This document shows positions 37,437 to 50,821 of a DNA stretch of 64,000 nucleotides, in pieces (the first letter of the stretch is position 1; every line of letters begins with the position of its first letter). Location of the stretch: assembly GCF_002994745.2 (NCBI RefSeq), contig NC_037094.1, positions 2,070,001 to 2,134,000 of the forward strand, given 5' to 3'. The notes below the pieces were generated by a model that was given only the letters and a program-made list of their open reading frames with translations, was not told the DNA's origin and did not search any database. A program made the position numbers and the translations under genes. Source of the DNA: Rosa chinensis. Its lineage: Eukaryota > Streptophyta > Magnoliopsida > Rosales > Rosaceae.

Positions 37437-39138
37437 TTTAATCTCTCATATATGCTGAATTTTTTTAGTACAATGAAGTATACGTGGTCGAAAAAAACAA
37501 TGATTTCTCGCTTTAACTGCATTTGATTGAGCATCTTGTATTCTTACTTTACTACTCTCGTCTACTCTGACCAAAAGATTGGGAATCCAAATTTCAACTA
37601 ATTACTCTCATCTGATTTAGAACAGAGTCCATATTTCATAAACTTCTCCATTCTTAACATCTTATTTCGTTTCTGTTAGGTGATATAATCAAGGTGTGGA
37701 TTTGAGGAGTTGTAAAAAGAGCATGCGGCCACCGGAGGTGATTCAGAATGAATTAGCAGTGTTGCTGTGCAAGTACTGTACTGCATTTGTTTGGGTCCTG
37801 AACTCATAATGTTGGAGTTTGAAATAAGACATTTTTCATTTATGGCATAACTTAAATGATGTGTGTGATTGTTGTTTTAAGACCGTGTGGCTTCACCTTT
37901 TTTTTTTTTTCCAATTTGTAGTTTATTGGTTTGCTTGTATTTAGTAAAGTTTCATCAATTTCAGAACTATATAATTGAATCGTTGTGGAATTGACGTTGA
38001 TCACATTTGATGAAATAAGAAGATCAAGTTGTAGTAAATTGGCATTGTATATTTGAATCTGATAAGCCTTCTTTCACAGGAAGTAAATTGTTTATGATCT
38101 TATGCCATAAAATTAGCAATTCGATTTTGCAAGGAAGAGATTTTGAAGATGGCTGTGTTATGAAAAGAAAACTATCATTTGTGTTTTTCAATGATGTCTT
38201 TAAATTTTGTTTTAGTTGACAACCATCACTTTCGTGGATCAAATAACTAAGCAATTCGTTTATTTGAGACAATAACCTTTCTCCCTTGCCTTCCAAAAAA
38301 TCTCAAAATGATTTCAAACATGCCATTTAGTTCTTTAGAGTAAGCAAATTTTCATTGGTTTTCCATGCTTCACAAGTGCCTAACTAAAACCTGAATTCCA
38401 AACGGTTTTCACTTCAAATGTGGCTCCTAATATTACATTTCGAGATTCATGAGTCTTAATTACCACACTTCTCATATTAAAATTAAAATTTGGTGAACAG
38501 ACTATTGACGCCCAAAAGTTTAACGGATCAGCTAATGAGTTTTGAGCCGACGCTCACTGATCACCAAATTTCTGCTGCCAATAACGTATGCAAATACTCA
38601 AATACCACACGCCATGTGAACATCACTCATGATCTTCGAGAAAACTGATGCAATTTCGAAAATATAGGTATTCAAAATGGCACCACGAAACCAACCGAAA
38701 TATTTCTATTACAATATAAGAATCAAATTGATAACGCTTTCAGTAATCAATTTGTACAACCACTAACTAAACCCACTATCCACAGCTTCCAATATTTCAA
38801 TAACATGAAAGGATGGAATACTCTCTCCTAAAGAATGCCTACCTTTTCTTTCCTTGTATTAATCTACAGCTCTATACCATGTCATCTTAACCCCAAAAAT
38901 GACAACGCCAAGGAAACCACTCAAATACAGATACCACGATTCTTCTGTCCCTCCCACCCTTTTGTAAAGGGCATTGATTCTCCTTAAAAAGTGGAGAATC
39001 AAAGTAAATGCACAAAAATATGAAAACAAATTCACGCACAGATAAACTCATTTTACCCACAGGGGGAGGCCTAAGCAAAATGGCCCCTCTATGATGACAC
39101 ATTCCTCTCTCAATTATGATACAGCTGCTATGTTCAAT
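37437..39138. other. 3' flank of NLR 2 and downstream region of MOS14
   Basis: About 37450-38190 copies the NLR 1 3' flank. About 38195-38290 resembles S6K upstream DNA (31575-31645). The rest, to 39138, probably includes MOS14 3' UTR. No gene is recognised. Confidence 0.6.
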
Positions 39139-42100
39139 TCATGCAGGCCTCAAAGCTCCTTGAACGATCTCCATGACTGTACGGTTACGCCGGCAAACAT
39201 CTGATAGCTCCTCGAGTGGAACTGAAAGGGCATTGACATTAACCCCAGCTGCAGCATCTGACAATGCTTGCAAGAATCTTGCACGCTCAACCTCTCTCAC
39301 AGCCGTCAAAGGAATTAATGAAACACTCTCCCTGGCCCACTCCACCGACTGTGCTCCGTATGTTCGAGATAGTGATAGCAGTGTGTAAGTTACCTGTCAT
39401 TGATGCAGAGCTAATCAAATTCCAAACACAACTCGTAGATGTCCATGATGGTTAATGTTAGCACATAGGAAAGGGTTTGAAAATATGAGTAAGGATTACA
39501 AACTACATTTTCTAGGCGAGAGCTTGGAATTGCTCCTGTTAATGCAGCAATCAAAACTCTTGTCATGCGGGATCCTCGAGGAATAATTACAGCATCCCTG
39601 ATGGGTAAGTATTTTGCCCCCTCGGTAGAGTTTGCATGATCAAAGATATCTGATAAGAAGGTCAATATTGAATTTGACGCCTCCCTGCCAAGAAGAGAAG
39701 TACAGAAACTAAAACCCAGGTGCCTGTACTTGATATCAAACGCACAAAGATTGCCTACAATTCCATGGAATTTTCAAAGTACTATTCATTCAATCTTTAT
39801 GTAAATGAAACGATGCTTCTGTTATTGCGGGGTAATTTTCTGAAGCTAATGGGGCAGCATTAAAAGTTCTGAAATAAGTGCTCATGCTATCATTCTTAGC
39901 TAAAATATTTTAACAGACACCACTCACACCAGATAATACAGATGGATAGAAAAAGAGATTCTACCTGTGTTGAACTGTAATGCCAATCAATGAGCAATCT
40001 ACTAATGCTGGAAATGCTGCAGAAGGAATAAACAAGTGTGCACAATAACGGATGCATCTCGATGCGAGCAGAAAGCAATCATCTGCTATATCTGGTCTGG
40101 AAGTAAATTCCTGCAATACTTGTATGTAAGTCAACTAGCCAACCCATTATACTTGAAAGAAAGAAAGCTATATCTGAATGTAACCTTACTTGAATGCTCG
40201 TGAGAATACGTGTTGTGTGCTGAAAGAGTGATTCAATCAAATTTTTCAAATAATCAGCACATGACGGGTCTGAGCCAAATATCTACGACACATGAATCAA
40301 ATGCTCAATTAGTAGACAATAAAATAAAAAGAAAAGAAACCATAGAAACACTATCAATTTCTTTTGTGAGAATAATGTACCTTTATAACTTCACTAGAGA
40401 GATAAAGGAAGCATGGTTGGTGATGCTGTTTATATAATTCTTGAATCTTCTCTAGCATTTCTCCAATTGTCGTTCCCATGCACCTTCCAGAAGTTCTCAC
40501 CTAAAGAGCACGAGTAACCAAAAAAAAAAAATGAATGAATGAAAGTAGAAAATATGATAAAAGAGAAAAAAAAATGGCATGTTCTCTCAGTTGAATTTAG
40601 AAACGAGATCAGTTAACTCACAGCGTATTTGCAAGCTCGGCAAATAGACTCCATTGTCCGCATGTCCCAAGCACGACTACACCAGAACCAATCAAAATAT
40701 TAGTTCAGAACACTAATAGGAGGTTGGGATCAGAATATAAGATAGGAACTTTGTCGCCGCAATAAGCAATGTGAGAATACTTACAGATCAAAGATGGCTT
40801 TGAAAATGGGCCAAAGCCTCTGGATTGCATCTGCCACAGCTTCTGCATGGGTTACATATCTGGAATTGATAATCTTCCATGTTTAGAACATTTCAAATGA
40901 TAAAATAAATAATTGCTCAAATAAATAAACCAACAGGCGTAGCAAGAAGGTATTGATCACACCTAAAGATGTACCCAAACCGATCAATATGAACTGTGAA
41001 ATCACGAGCAGGCCTGTTATTTAGCATCTCTGGCGCTTGGCTAAGAACTTCCTGGTTGTTCATAGCATTAGTTCAGTATCCACATTCACAAAGGATTTGT
41101 GACTATACTTTCTTCTGAAAACAAAACTCACCTGTAAAGGACTAACGACTGGCAAACACAAGGCCTCCAGCGCCCTCTTAGCTTGGTCTGGGGGAAGTTC
41201 ACTAATAACCTTGCTGCGGAAAAGAGTTCAACAGAAGTTCAGATTAACTGGATAATGCTAAACCAGATTCATCAAGCAATGCACTTTTCAAAAATTTTGC
41301 AGCAACACTTTACCTTAAGGCTTCGACTAGATGCAATGAATCCTCAGCACAAACTTTCAAAGTACCTTCACCATTCACTGCCCTGTGATATATATGGAAA
41401 AGGCCTTCCAAACATCCACAGAGCTTTAACCGGCAATCTACATTTAGAGAGGGACAGGGACAAGCAAATAGTCAATGTAATCGATACAGAGCCAGACACA
41501 AGATTCCCAAGGATTTGCAGAAAGAAAAAAAGGTGATTTACACAATGAGTCTGAAAGCCAAACAAGTATTATCCTTATCCCTCAAATCTTTGCACAATGG
41601 TAAATAGAAATAAGAACAACAATAATGATTTTGAAAGCATAACAAGTATTTTCTTGTAGCCCACCAAGGAATAAAGCAAAGTGGAAGATATTGCAGTAAC
41701 TGAAAAAAAAAATTGTACCATCACAGATCTGCCGAAATGCCAAAGCTGCAGCTGCTGCAGAGTCTTCAGATTTAGCAAGGCCACTCATGAGAACATCTAT
41801 AACTGAAGGCAGTATGGAGAGTCCACCAGATGCCGCATCAAGCCATTTTGAATAAGCTCCTATTGTTAAGCACACTGCAAAACTCAACAAGGAAACATGC
41901 CTTAAGTATAACATATTACTACACATGATAGGATGTAGAAATTAAAGAAAGAGCATAAATTTTATTTGACAAACGTCATTTTTGAGTAAACAGGTAGCAA
42001 ATTCCTCCACTCTACTTAACAACTCTATCATCTTAACACGGGTGGGAGAGAGCAGTAAAAGATAAATCAGTTCTATTGAAGAATAGAGCACCTGTCTGAA

Positions 42101-42181
42101 GTAGTTGGGGATGCTGAGGTAGTTTTAGAAGTCTGCCCATGACCTGTTCATTCAAACAAACCAATATAAAAATAAATTAAA

Positions 42182-42224
<43 letters not shown>

Positions 42225-45200
42225 AAACTATAAGAGCTTTATGCTAACAGATCATCTCAAAACATCCTCCAATAAGATATATTCACAGCATCACGACACA
42301 TAAGATAATATATGATTCAATTTTCACATTAACCACAAAATGTTACTACAGCATCAGTGAAAAGATGTACAAGATGCATATGCCACATAATCTTGAAAAT
42401 CAGTAGAGAATAGCTTATGCATGTACTGCAGGTAAAATCATGTGGGAGCTCTATCAGTAAGAATTTTTAATATAGAGCATCAAAGGACAGCATTAAATTT
42501 TCCATGAAGACTCTAACCAAAACAAGGGTAACACTATCATACCTAAGGAAAGGTACAGGAGAAATTTAAATGACATCATACCTTAGGCATTACTTCAGCT
42601 TCAACTACTGATACATAATTTGATATAGCCCGGATGCCAAATAAAGCAGCTTCTGCTGGGCGCCATTCACTTTCTTCATTCTGACAGCAGGCTGCGGCCT
42701 TAAATAATTGGAAAAAACTAACTATTCAACACGATGACAAAAGTATCTCATATATCTAAAACCAAGAGTACATCAGAAGAATGCTAAACAATCCTCGAAA
42801 TCACGCAGTACATCTTTGAAATTCCCAGAACAGCAAAATATCACTCCTTAATTTCAGACAACCCTTGAAATTTTTTAATTACTTTTTGACACTAAGTTCA
42901 TTAGAGGTGAATAGGATTTCAATAGTCCCATTTCGCGGATAAACATGTCAAAAAGGAAGAAAAATTAAACTAATATTAATGAACTTCACAATAAACAAGA
43001 ACTTAAATTTAAAAGGCGCAAAGAACTAATTGTATGTTCCAAGCAAATTAGTTTCTTATTTAGAATTTCCCCATAATAGTAAGCGTTATTATAGCTCAGT
43101 AAAATTGACACACCTCATCAAGTTTCATGTAAAGAATTCTCAGTGCGGCATCGCCTCCTAAAACTGATGCTGCGTCAATTAAGACATCCGCAACAGCTGG
43201 CAACAATACAAGTTCAGTTAGACAAGAAGACATGCTACATCCCAGGTCTCATCAAGAAGAATAGGCAACTACACCTACTTATTTAAAATTTGCAACTTGC
43301 CGGAGAGATTTTAGTCTATTATAAATGAAAGACATACACCAAAGCAAACAACGAGGTATTACCATATCTAGTCTGCTTGAACTCCTTAAGGTCCTCATAT
43401 GACAGGTCTTGATAATCTCGAGGATATTGAATTCGGAAGCTAACCTGTACACAAATTTCAGTCTCTGAAGTTGAGTACAATAGAATGTTCTTCTAGAGAA
43501 AGATACAAGAATATCGAAAGAGAGATGTAATCTGGTATTTCATTGCTTCTCCCACTATTGATGTTTAATCTGTCAATTTACTTTATAAATGAATGAATCA
43601 ATTATTTCCTAAACCAGTTAGAACTGTTTAATTATGTGACAAAATGGATGAATATAGATCCATTGCCCAACAAAGTATAAGACTCCCTGGAAATAAGATT
43701 AAAGTCTTCTCAGAAGATTGATGCGAATAAAGTAATACAGGAATATATCTATGAATCCAGGTAAACCATTAATTGGAAGCAGAATCACTTACTAAGGACA
43801 CGAGCGACTCGTAAGCAGGGCGGAATATATGCAGCCTTCTATTTTTCTCAGATTCAATGGTGGATTCATTAACCAACGAGATATAAGAATCCCTGGAAAA
43901 TAATATTAGATACATTACTTCAATATTGAAAAATAAGATTAGAACCATTACTATTTTATCTAAAGGCCTAACCAAATGATTGCACAGTTCCAGAATGATT
44001 CACCTTCTTGTCAAGGTCACCTGAAGACTATGCCAAAAATTGAATGTCATGGAAGCTATATAATATTCCGGGTGTGCAGCAACTTCCAATAATGCTTGTA
44101 CAATCAATTTTGATTCATCAGAACCTGAACATATTATAACCAGAAAGGAATATATCACAGTTTGAAATATTCAATGGCACAAATAGAATCATGAATTCAT
44201 TATCAACTCTGCCTTCTAATGATAACTCATAAGAGGCGAAAGGCATTCAACACTTTCTGGGAGGGGTGTTTGGTAGATGAGTAATATTTATACCAGTTGC
44301 AATCAGGTCGACGTATGAATCCCCCATGTCAGCAAATAATCGAGCAATAGCCTTCACATCTTCTTCATCCTTAAAGAAAATAATAAAAATGATCAAGAAA
44401 AGAATAAAAAACCATGAATCAAATGTTCTTTTGCAAGCAATTATAATGTTAAGGCACACTGTTTATCAAATTTTCTCTTAAAGTAGAGATCACTTTTTAT
44501 CGAGTTCAGCAGTATGAAAAAAGATTTCAAGACTTTATGTATCATCCATCCTCTACTGTGATAAATCATATGAGAAACTTTATTAATCTCCATCTCTACT
44601 GCAATAAAATTAAAAACAAGAAACTAATGTTTAAATTAGTTTGGCAAGTCACTCTGAAACATTAGCAGGTTGAACAGAACACATGCTAACTAACAAGTAC
44701 CTAAAACAACTCAACATATTGACCAACTCAAATGAGAATTTGAAACATGATTCTAATACAAGATAACTTTAGGGGTAAAATCCAGAGCAAATGATGCTGA
44801 ACATGTCTTAATAAATATTGTAGGGCATTGTCTTCATGGTAAGCAGCTAACAATTGATGATTCTTATCCAATAAGCTATAAATTACATCCCACTCCCTAA
44901 AAAAGAAAATTTGTAGAATTCTGTATGCAATACCTTGGAAGAATCTCTAAGTTGTGCCTTGAGATTCATCACTTGGGGAACAATGACTTGAATTAAAGGC
45001 ATTTGAACTTGCACACCACCAGATTCTCTAGATGTCGTATAGTGTATCAACTCAGAAATAACTGCAACAGAAAAGAAGAAAAGTGGGAAACAACATATTC
45101 AGCTCAAAACCATGTCAAACTAGGCAAAGGCAGAACTTAATATAAGTAAATGCATTTTATTTCCAAACACAAAGGCTGAACAGAAAAGCAATATTAGATG

Positions 45201-48200
45201 ACAAACCAGAAAGCAATGTTTCTGGTTGCCGCATTGCAGTTCTGAAACCATAAATTAAAATAAACTGAAAGCATAGAGAGTTAATACAGTTCCCTAAAAA
45301 AATCAGCTTATCCAAGTTGCTTTACCATTTACAGCTGCCTCTGAAAGGAGTTCAGAATTCAAGCTCGAGAGAGCTGTGAGCACCAATGGGTGAGATGCAA
45401 GCAAAGATCCAGGGATCCTGAAACAAACATAAGTAAAAAACCAAGAATTTCTATTAATTCATTTGTGGGAAAAAAAAAAAAAAAGGACAGAAACAGGGAG
45501 AAATCAATACAATTCTAACCAAATACCATGAATTTTTAATTCTTTCTCCCCTAAATCCTCAAGTAAGAACTAAAATATATCGGTCAGACAATCACACAAA
45601 ATGTAAACTGCGACTAAGATATAAATATCCACTAACTATACAAAAATTAGTACCTAGAAGAACATATCACATTGATATGACAAGTGTTGTAGCCGCATAC
45701 CCATATCTTACACAACAAATTTGGCTAGAAAAATTGTTGAGTTTCATGCTCAATTTTGATATCAAAAGCATGCCAACATGTTTATACAGTGTCTTCCGCA
45801 TGCTAAACCCCAAACCCAAATAGACAAATCTGATATAGAGTCCACATATAGTTGATTCACAGGTTCAAGGCCCTCGTACAAATTTCAGACTCCATGATAA
45901 AACTTCACACAGTAGATCACATAGAAATCCTTTTGATACAGCAGTAAGACCCTAGCATGCGGATTTTGTCAGGAAAAGACCCAACCTCCAAATTGCACCA
46001 TGTTTGGTGTCATTTCTCACAACAAATATTGAATCCTAAAAATTCATCTTGGTTGGCACATTACAAATACTCTAGACGGGTACAGGAAACCAACATTGTT
46101 AAAGAAATGCCTACTCTCAAGTCTCAAGTATACGCCCAAAGTGAATTTGAAGTTTATGAATAAATACATATATAGATGTAGACAAGCATAACAGAGAGAG
46201 AGAGAGAGAGAGAGTTCATACCCATGCTTCAGCCGAAGCCAAGAAGCAAATGCCTCAAGAACCTGAGAAACCAATAAGCTAAAGATAAAGGGAAAAAGAA
46301 TAGGAAAAAATAAAACACACTATTATCCAAAAGCAAAACGTAGTACATTTCAAAGATCAGAAAATGATATACACACATTCACAAACAAATTTACTACCTG
46401 CTCCTTGAGCTCATTGATATTCAAACAAGCTGTCAAGATGTTAAGAGCAACCTCCATTTGAGAAGTAAGCTCTTTCTCAAATTGGCGACGTCTTTCTGGG
46501 CGAGCTGCTATCTTGTAGTTGAATACTTCCTGATTGTAAGGACATATAGAAAACTCAGAAACACGGTGAAAAAGTAGGCATGAGCATACAATTATGTGAT
46601 ACATTATTTGGGAGATATATGAGACCACTAATAACAGAGTGACAATGTTTGGAATAAATGAAAAATCCTCTCAGTTAAATAAAAAGACCCAAGAACAAAT
46701 TACTAAACCACTCAGATAGCATAAGAAAGAAAACGATAAGTCTCAAAAATGACATGCATTATTTCTAAAGTCATCTCCTAGTTAAATATACCAGTAGTAA
46801 TAACTTTTTCCCAGCAACATTATCAAAATGGGACGCGTCTTTTCTTCTGCTTTCTTTCTTTCTTTTTTTTTTTTTTTGGGTGAGTATTTATGATGTTGCA
46901 GCTACAGCCAACCCTCATTTTACTGTTATTATTCTACTTTTTTTTTCTACTGAAAGAAAAGATTTAGTCTGCTCTGTTCCTCCGCCATACCCCTTGCATC
47001 TACACTTCCCAACTAATAAAGGAAAGCTCTACTCATGGCGCATTTTAATGTTAAAAAATAAAATCAAAAATACGATAAAATGGGAAAGTATGAGAACTTT
47101 GAGAGAGGGTATGTTGGGGTTTTGATGGCTGCAACTAGAAGCACCCAGGGTTCATTTCTAATCACAGTCTTAAACTACAGAACGTTTCTCTGAATAACGA
47201 TTATTAAGCAATCATATTGTGTTCTCAATTCAAGCCGGCTCATATATGTTAAGTTCATTCTAGGGTTCTATCTTTTTAGTAAGGAGTAGTTCATCAGGTA
47301 CATCCCCAAGCCAAAGTGTAACCAAACTCAAAACCACTATGACAACCTTTTCAGTCTGCAGACCAACAAATAACTACCATGTGGCATTACTTAACTTTTA
47401 TGAAGTATCTTCAACATTTTAGATGGACCAAGACATTAACATTATTGCAAACAGTTGCCAACTACAGTGCAAAATTTTAAAAGTAAAATAACTACATGTG
47501 TATATATATATACACACTCATAAAAACATACATACCTCAGGCAAAACTGTTAGTAACTCTAAAAATCCAGGTATATATTCTGGATGCGAATTCATCTGAT
47601 CCCGAAGCCAGTTCACTATACCACCATCTCCCCAATCTTCAGCAGGAACGTGTACAGCTAAAGCAGCAACAGCAATGCTAATCTACAAAGGCATGCAATT
47701 GAGAATAATATCCTTTTGGCACTTAGAATTATAAAAGTATTTAATGAATGAATGTCAATGTAGCTCCTGGATAATACCTGAGTTCTGACTTTAGGGGGAC
47801 CCTTATGGAACTCTCTCAATAAGTTCTGCATTTAAAACATCCATGAACAAGAAACTGTCAAATTTATGACACTATGAGAAGACAATAAGCAAACAAAAAA
47901 AGTACATGACAAGATCAGTAAGCTAGATAAAAACATAAGGTGAACCACTATCAGTGACAAACAGCTATGTTAAATCTGCAAGAATCCTACGAGAGGAGAA
48001 CCTAAATCACTATTCATGGGAATCAAGATGAAGTCTAAACTTCCTTGGGATCCCTTTTCTCTTATTTAGGAGGGCTTCATACTCTCTTTCCATCAAACCA
48101 TCATTTTACACTTTGAGAAGTTCATCAAGTAATATGGAACCCACTAAATGTATACCTAGAAACTAAGCAACTCAACATATCAAAATTAATTCTGCAATGT

Positions 48201-49055
48201 AAGAAATTTGATGATGAATGCTCACTCACATTTAAGGAATCGCGCAATGGGCGAAAAGCTTCAGAAGGTAGTTCTTCAAAATCTCGTTGTACCTGGAAAA
48301 GATACAAAATGCACTAACAATCAAAAACCAAAGCAGCCATCACAACCTAAAAAAGGTTCAGAAATCTCCAACATCGAATCTCAAACATCTCTAGCAACAT
48401 ACGAAAAAAGTAATCACCAATAGCGAAAGAGAATTACCTTGCTTCTAAGGGTCTGGGAGCAAAATATCAAAGTTTCTCGATTGCTGGTCGCGTCATGAAG
48501 CAAGTTATCAGCAACCTGATATAGAAAACCAGCACATTAGAGCTTCTAAAACGAAAACTACAGTGACAGATAACGCAACTTAGAGGGAGCAAAATGTAAT
48601 ACAAACAACACAGGTAACAAGAAAACCCATCCTATTCTCCAGAAACTAAACCGAAAATCCGAAACTCTACAATAAACACAAAGCTTGCGCCTGTAAATTC
48701 CTCAAGTCCTAAACTCAAAACCATCAAAATTCACCGATTTCTTTCCGAATTTCAAAATTTCCTCACAAAAATACACCTCCTTCTCACATAAACACTGAAA
48801 ATAAACCTAATCCAATTCCAACGCACGCTGCGCCGAACCGAAAATCGATCAAAATCGAAACCGAACTCCGATAAACTCCATTCACCACACAAAACCTCAC
48901 GAAAACTCAAGGGAGAATCCAAATCTACATACCTGCCAGGCGTCTAGGGTTCGCTGAAAGTCCTGTAGAAAGCGATCGGCTTGCATCCGAACGCCGTCGT
49001 CGGGGTGGTGGTAGAGTGCGTTTAGGGCTTCTTTCACAGTGTTCTGGAGCTCCAT
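39139..49055 (-). CDS. MOS14: transportin-SR / MOS14 (importin-beta family)
   Basis: I could trace 27 exons with GT-AG borders and consistent phase, from ATG at 49055 to stop at 39139, encoding 951 residues; Arabidopsis MOS14 is about the same length. Exon starts/ends include 49055-48933, 48515-48438, 48292-48230, 47825-47778, 47682-47536, 46529-46398, 46262-46222, 45417-45326, 45061-44934, 44369-44294, 41874-41719, 40110-39965 and 39393-39139. The start (MELQNTVKEALNALYHHPDD) and end (ELSDVCRRNRTVMEIVQ) match plant transportin-SR. The protein carries SR splicing factors into the nucleus in a RanGTP-dependent way; in Arabidopsis it is needed for splicing of NLR transcripts and for immunity. 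An in-frame ATG nine codons upstream (49082) could also be used; 49055 fits the family start better. No damage is seen. Confidence 0.95.
42181..42222. repeat. (AAT)n microsatellite in a MOS14 intron
   Basis: About 12 AAT units lie in the intron between the exons at 42698-42582 and 42143-42092. Likely length-polymorphic. Confidence 0.9.
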
Positions 49056-49555
49056 GGTTTTGCTAATCTGGTAGTCCAGCATAAAGCTTCCTCTGAAGCT
49101 CTAGCTCCAGCTCTCTCTCTCTCTCTCTCTCTCTGGTTTCGATTCGTATCGGCTTTTTTTTTTTCTTTTTTTTTTGTCTGATGGATTTTTGGCGCCTCCG
49201 GTGAGATAAAAGGGTTGGGATTTTTGAGAAAAAATTGGGTCCGTCTGATCTGAGCGGAGAGGGGATTTGACTCTTGGTCAAGGGGAGTGTTGGTTTTTTA
49301 AAATTGAAAGAGATGGGTGGTGGGGAGGACACGTGGCGCGTGATTAGATGGGTCTGGAATACCGGGGACGCTTTTGAATTTTGACACCCTACACCAACCG
49401 GGCAACCAGGGGCAGAGAAGGGATTTGGAATTTCGCCGGCGTCCAGAACTTCTAGTTGTATTGTTTCTTTCTACGTAGGATAAACGTTTTGTTTTAGTTG
49501 GAATTGAAAAGTAATTTCGTGATCGGAATCGTGTGTGTTGTGTATTGTCTTTGAA
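49056..49555. promoter_or_regulatory. MOS14 leader and promoter
   Basis: A (CT)n run at 49110-49134 ((GA)n in the gene sense) lies about 55 bp upstream of the MOS14 start, followed by a T-rich tract near 49155-49175. The GACACGTGGCGC word at 49328-49339 contains a G-box core (CACGTG), about 275 bp upstream. Confidence 0.5.
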
Positions 49556-50115
49556 GTTTTTGAAAAAAAAGTTAACTAAATACAGAATTGTGTGATCGTT
49601 AGATTGAGAAATTATTATATAGTACAAAGTGTGTGTTTGAAATTTTACGAAAAGTTAACTGAAATGAAAGTTGTATGACCGTTAGATTGAGAAATTATTG
49701 TATATCGTATCTTTGACATTTTGTAAAAGGTTAACTAAATTGAAAGTCGTGTGGCGGTCGAATTGAGAAATTATTATATAGCGTATCTTTGACATTTTGC
49801 AAAAAAGGTAACTAAATCGAAAATTGTCTGACTGTTAAATTGAGAAATTATTATATAGTGTATTTCTGACGTTTTGCAAAATGTTACCTAAATGGCTAAA
49901 TTGAAAGTCATCTGACCGTCCTGTTAAGAAATAATTATATAACGTATCTTTGACATTTTAGTGTTTTACAAAATATTAACTAATTGTCTAATTTGATCAT
50001 CGTCCGCCCGTCAGATTTGGAAATTTATTATATAATTATTTCTGAAATTTTGCAAAATGTTAACTAAATCAAGAATCATATGACCATCAAATTAAGAAAT
50101 TTATTATATAATTCC
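49556..50115. repeat. degenerate tandem repeat, unit about 75-100 bp, about 7 copies
   Basis: The words GTTAACTAAAT, GACCGTTAGATTGAGAAATT, ATTATATA and TTTGACATTTTGCAAAA recur in the same order about every 75-100 bp across the region. Divergence between units is moderate and increases to the right. It lies between the divergent MOS14 and NOL9 genes. No coding signal; origin unknown. Confidence 0.75.
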
Positions 50116-50821
50116 GCACAAATCAAATACACGGTCAGACTAACCCCTACGAAGAATTTGTTGTTGATTGGTGCACTTCCTTTGTGTATACACCTCCATT
50201 GAAAATGATACAATACTATTAGTTTGGACCCCTAATTGGCAAACCACGTGGTAATTTGGGACCATAGAATGAACCTCCGTTTATTTAATATGATTGAATG
50301 ACCAACCATCCGTTTTTATTTTATTATTGTTTTCCCCCGTATATACACCTCTAGGGCTCTACCGAATGATGAGACATAATTGGCCTATACCCCTATTCGG
50401 CAAGCCACGTTGTTAACTGTTTTGCATTATGAATTGTCCGTTTATTTGATATGATTGAATGACCGAACTATCTACACTTGAAATTATGTGATATTATTAG
50501 TCCAAAGTCCAAACCACTACTTGGCGAGCCAGAATGACACAATAAACCATCCATTTATTTGATACTGTTCTGTTCAAAAAATAGATTCCTATGAGTCAAA
50601 AATTAAAGGGACTTCGGAACTAATTTGAAGTATAAACCCAAACCCGAGCCGGACCGAACCGAACCGTCTTCCCCAGCGGGCTTTAGAACCCATGCGTATT
50701 TCATTGTTAGAGCAATCACAAAACCAACGTGTGCCATTGCTATACACTCTCAAAAGCCGCTCTTCTCTGCTTCTGCTTCTCACAACTTCAAAAGCACGCA
50801 GTAAAAGACTTCACTTCTCTC
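50116..50821 (+). promoter_or_regulatory. NOL9 upstream region
   Basis: AT-rich DNA with several variants of a word near TTTATTTGATATGATTGAATGACC (50281, 50443), suggesting further repeat-derived sequence. The last 120 bp is CT-rich and is presumably the 5' UTR. Confidence 0.4.
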
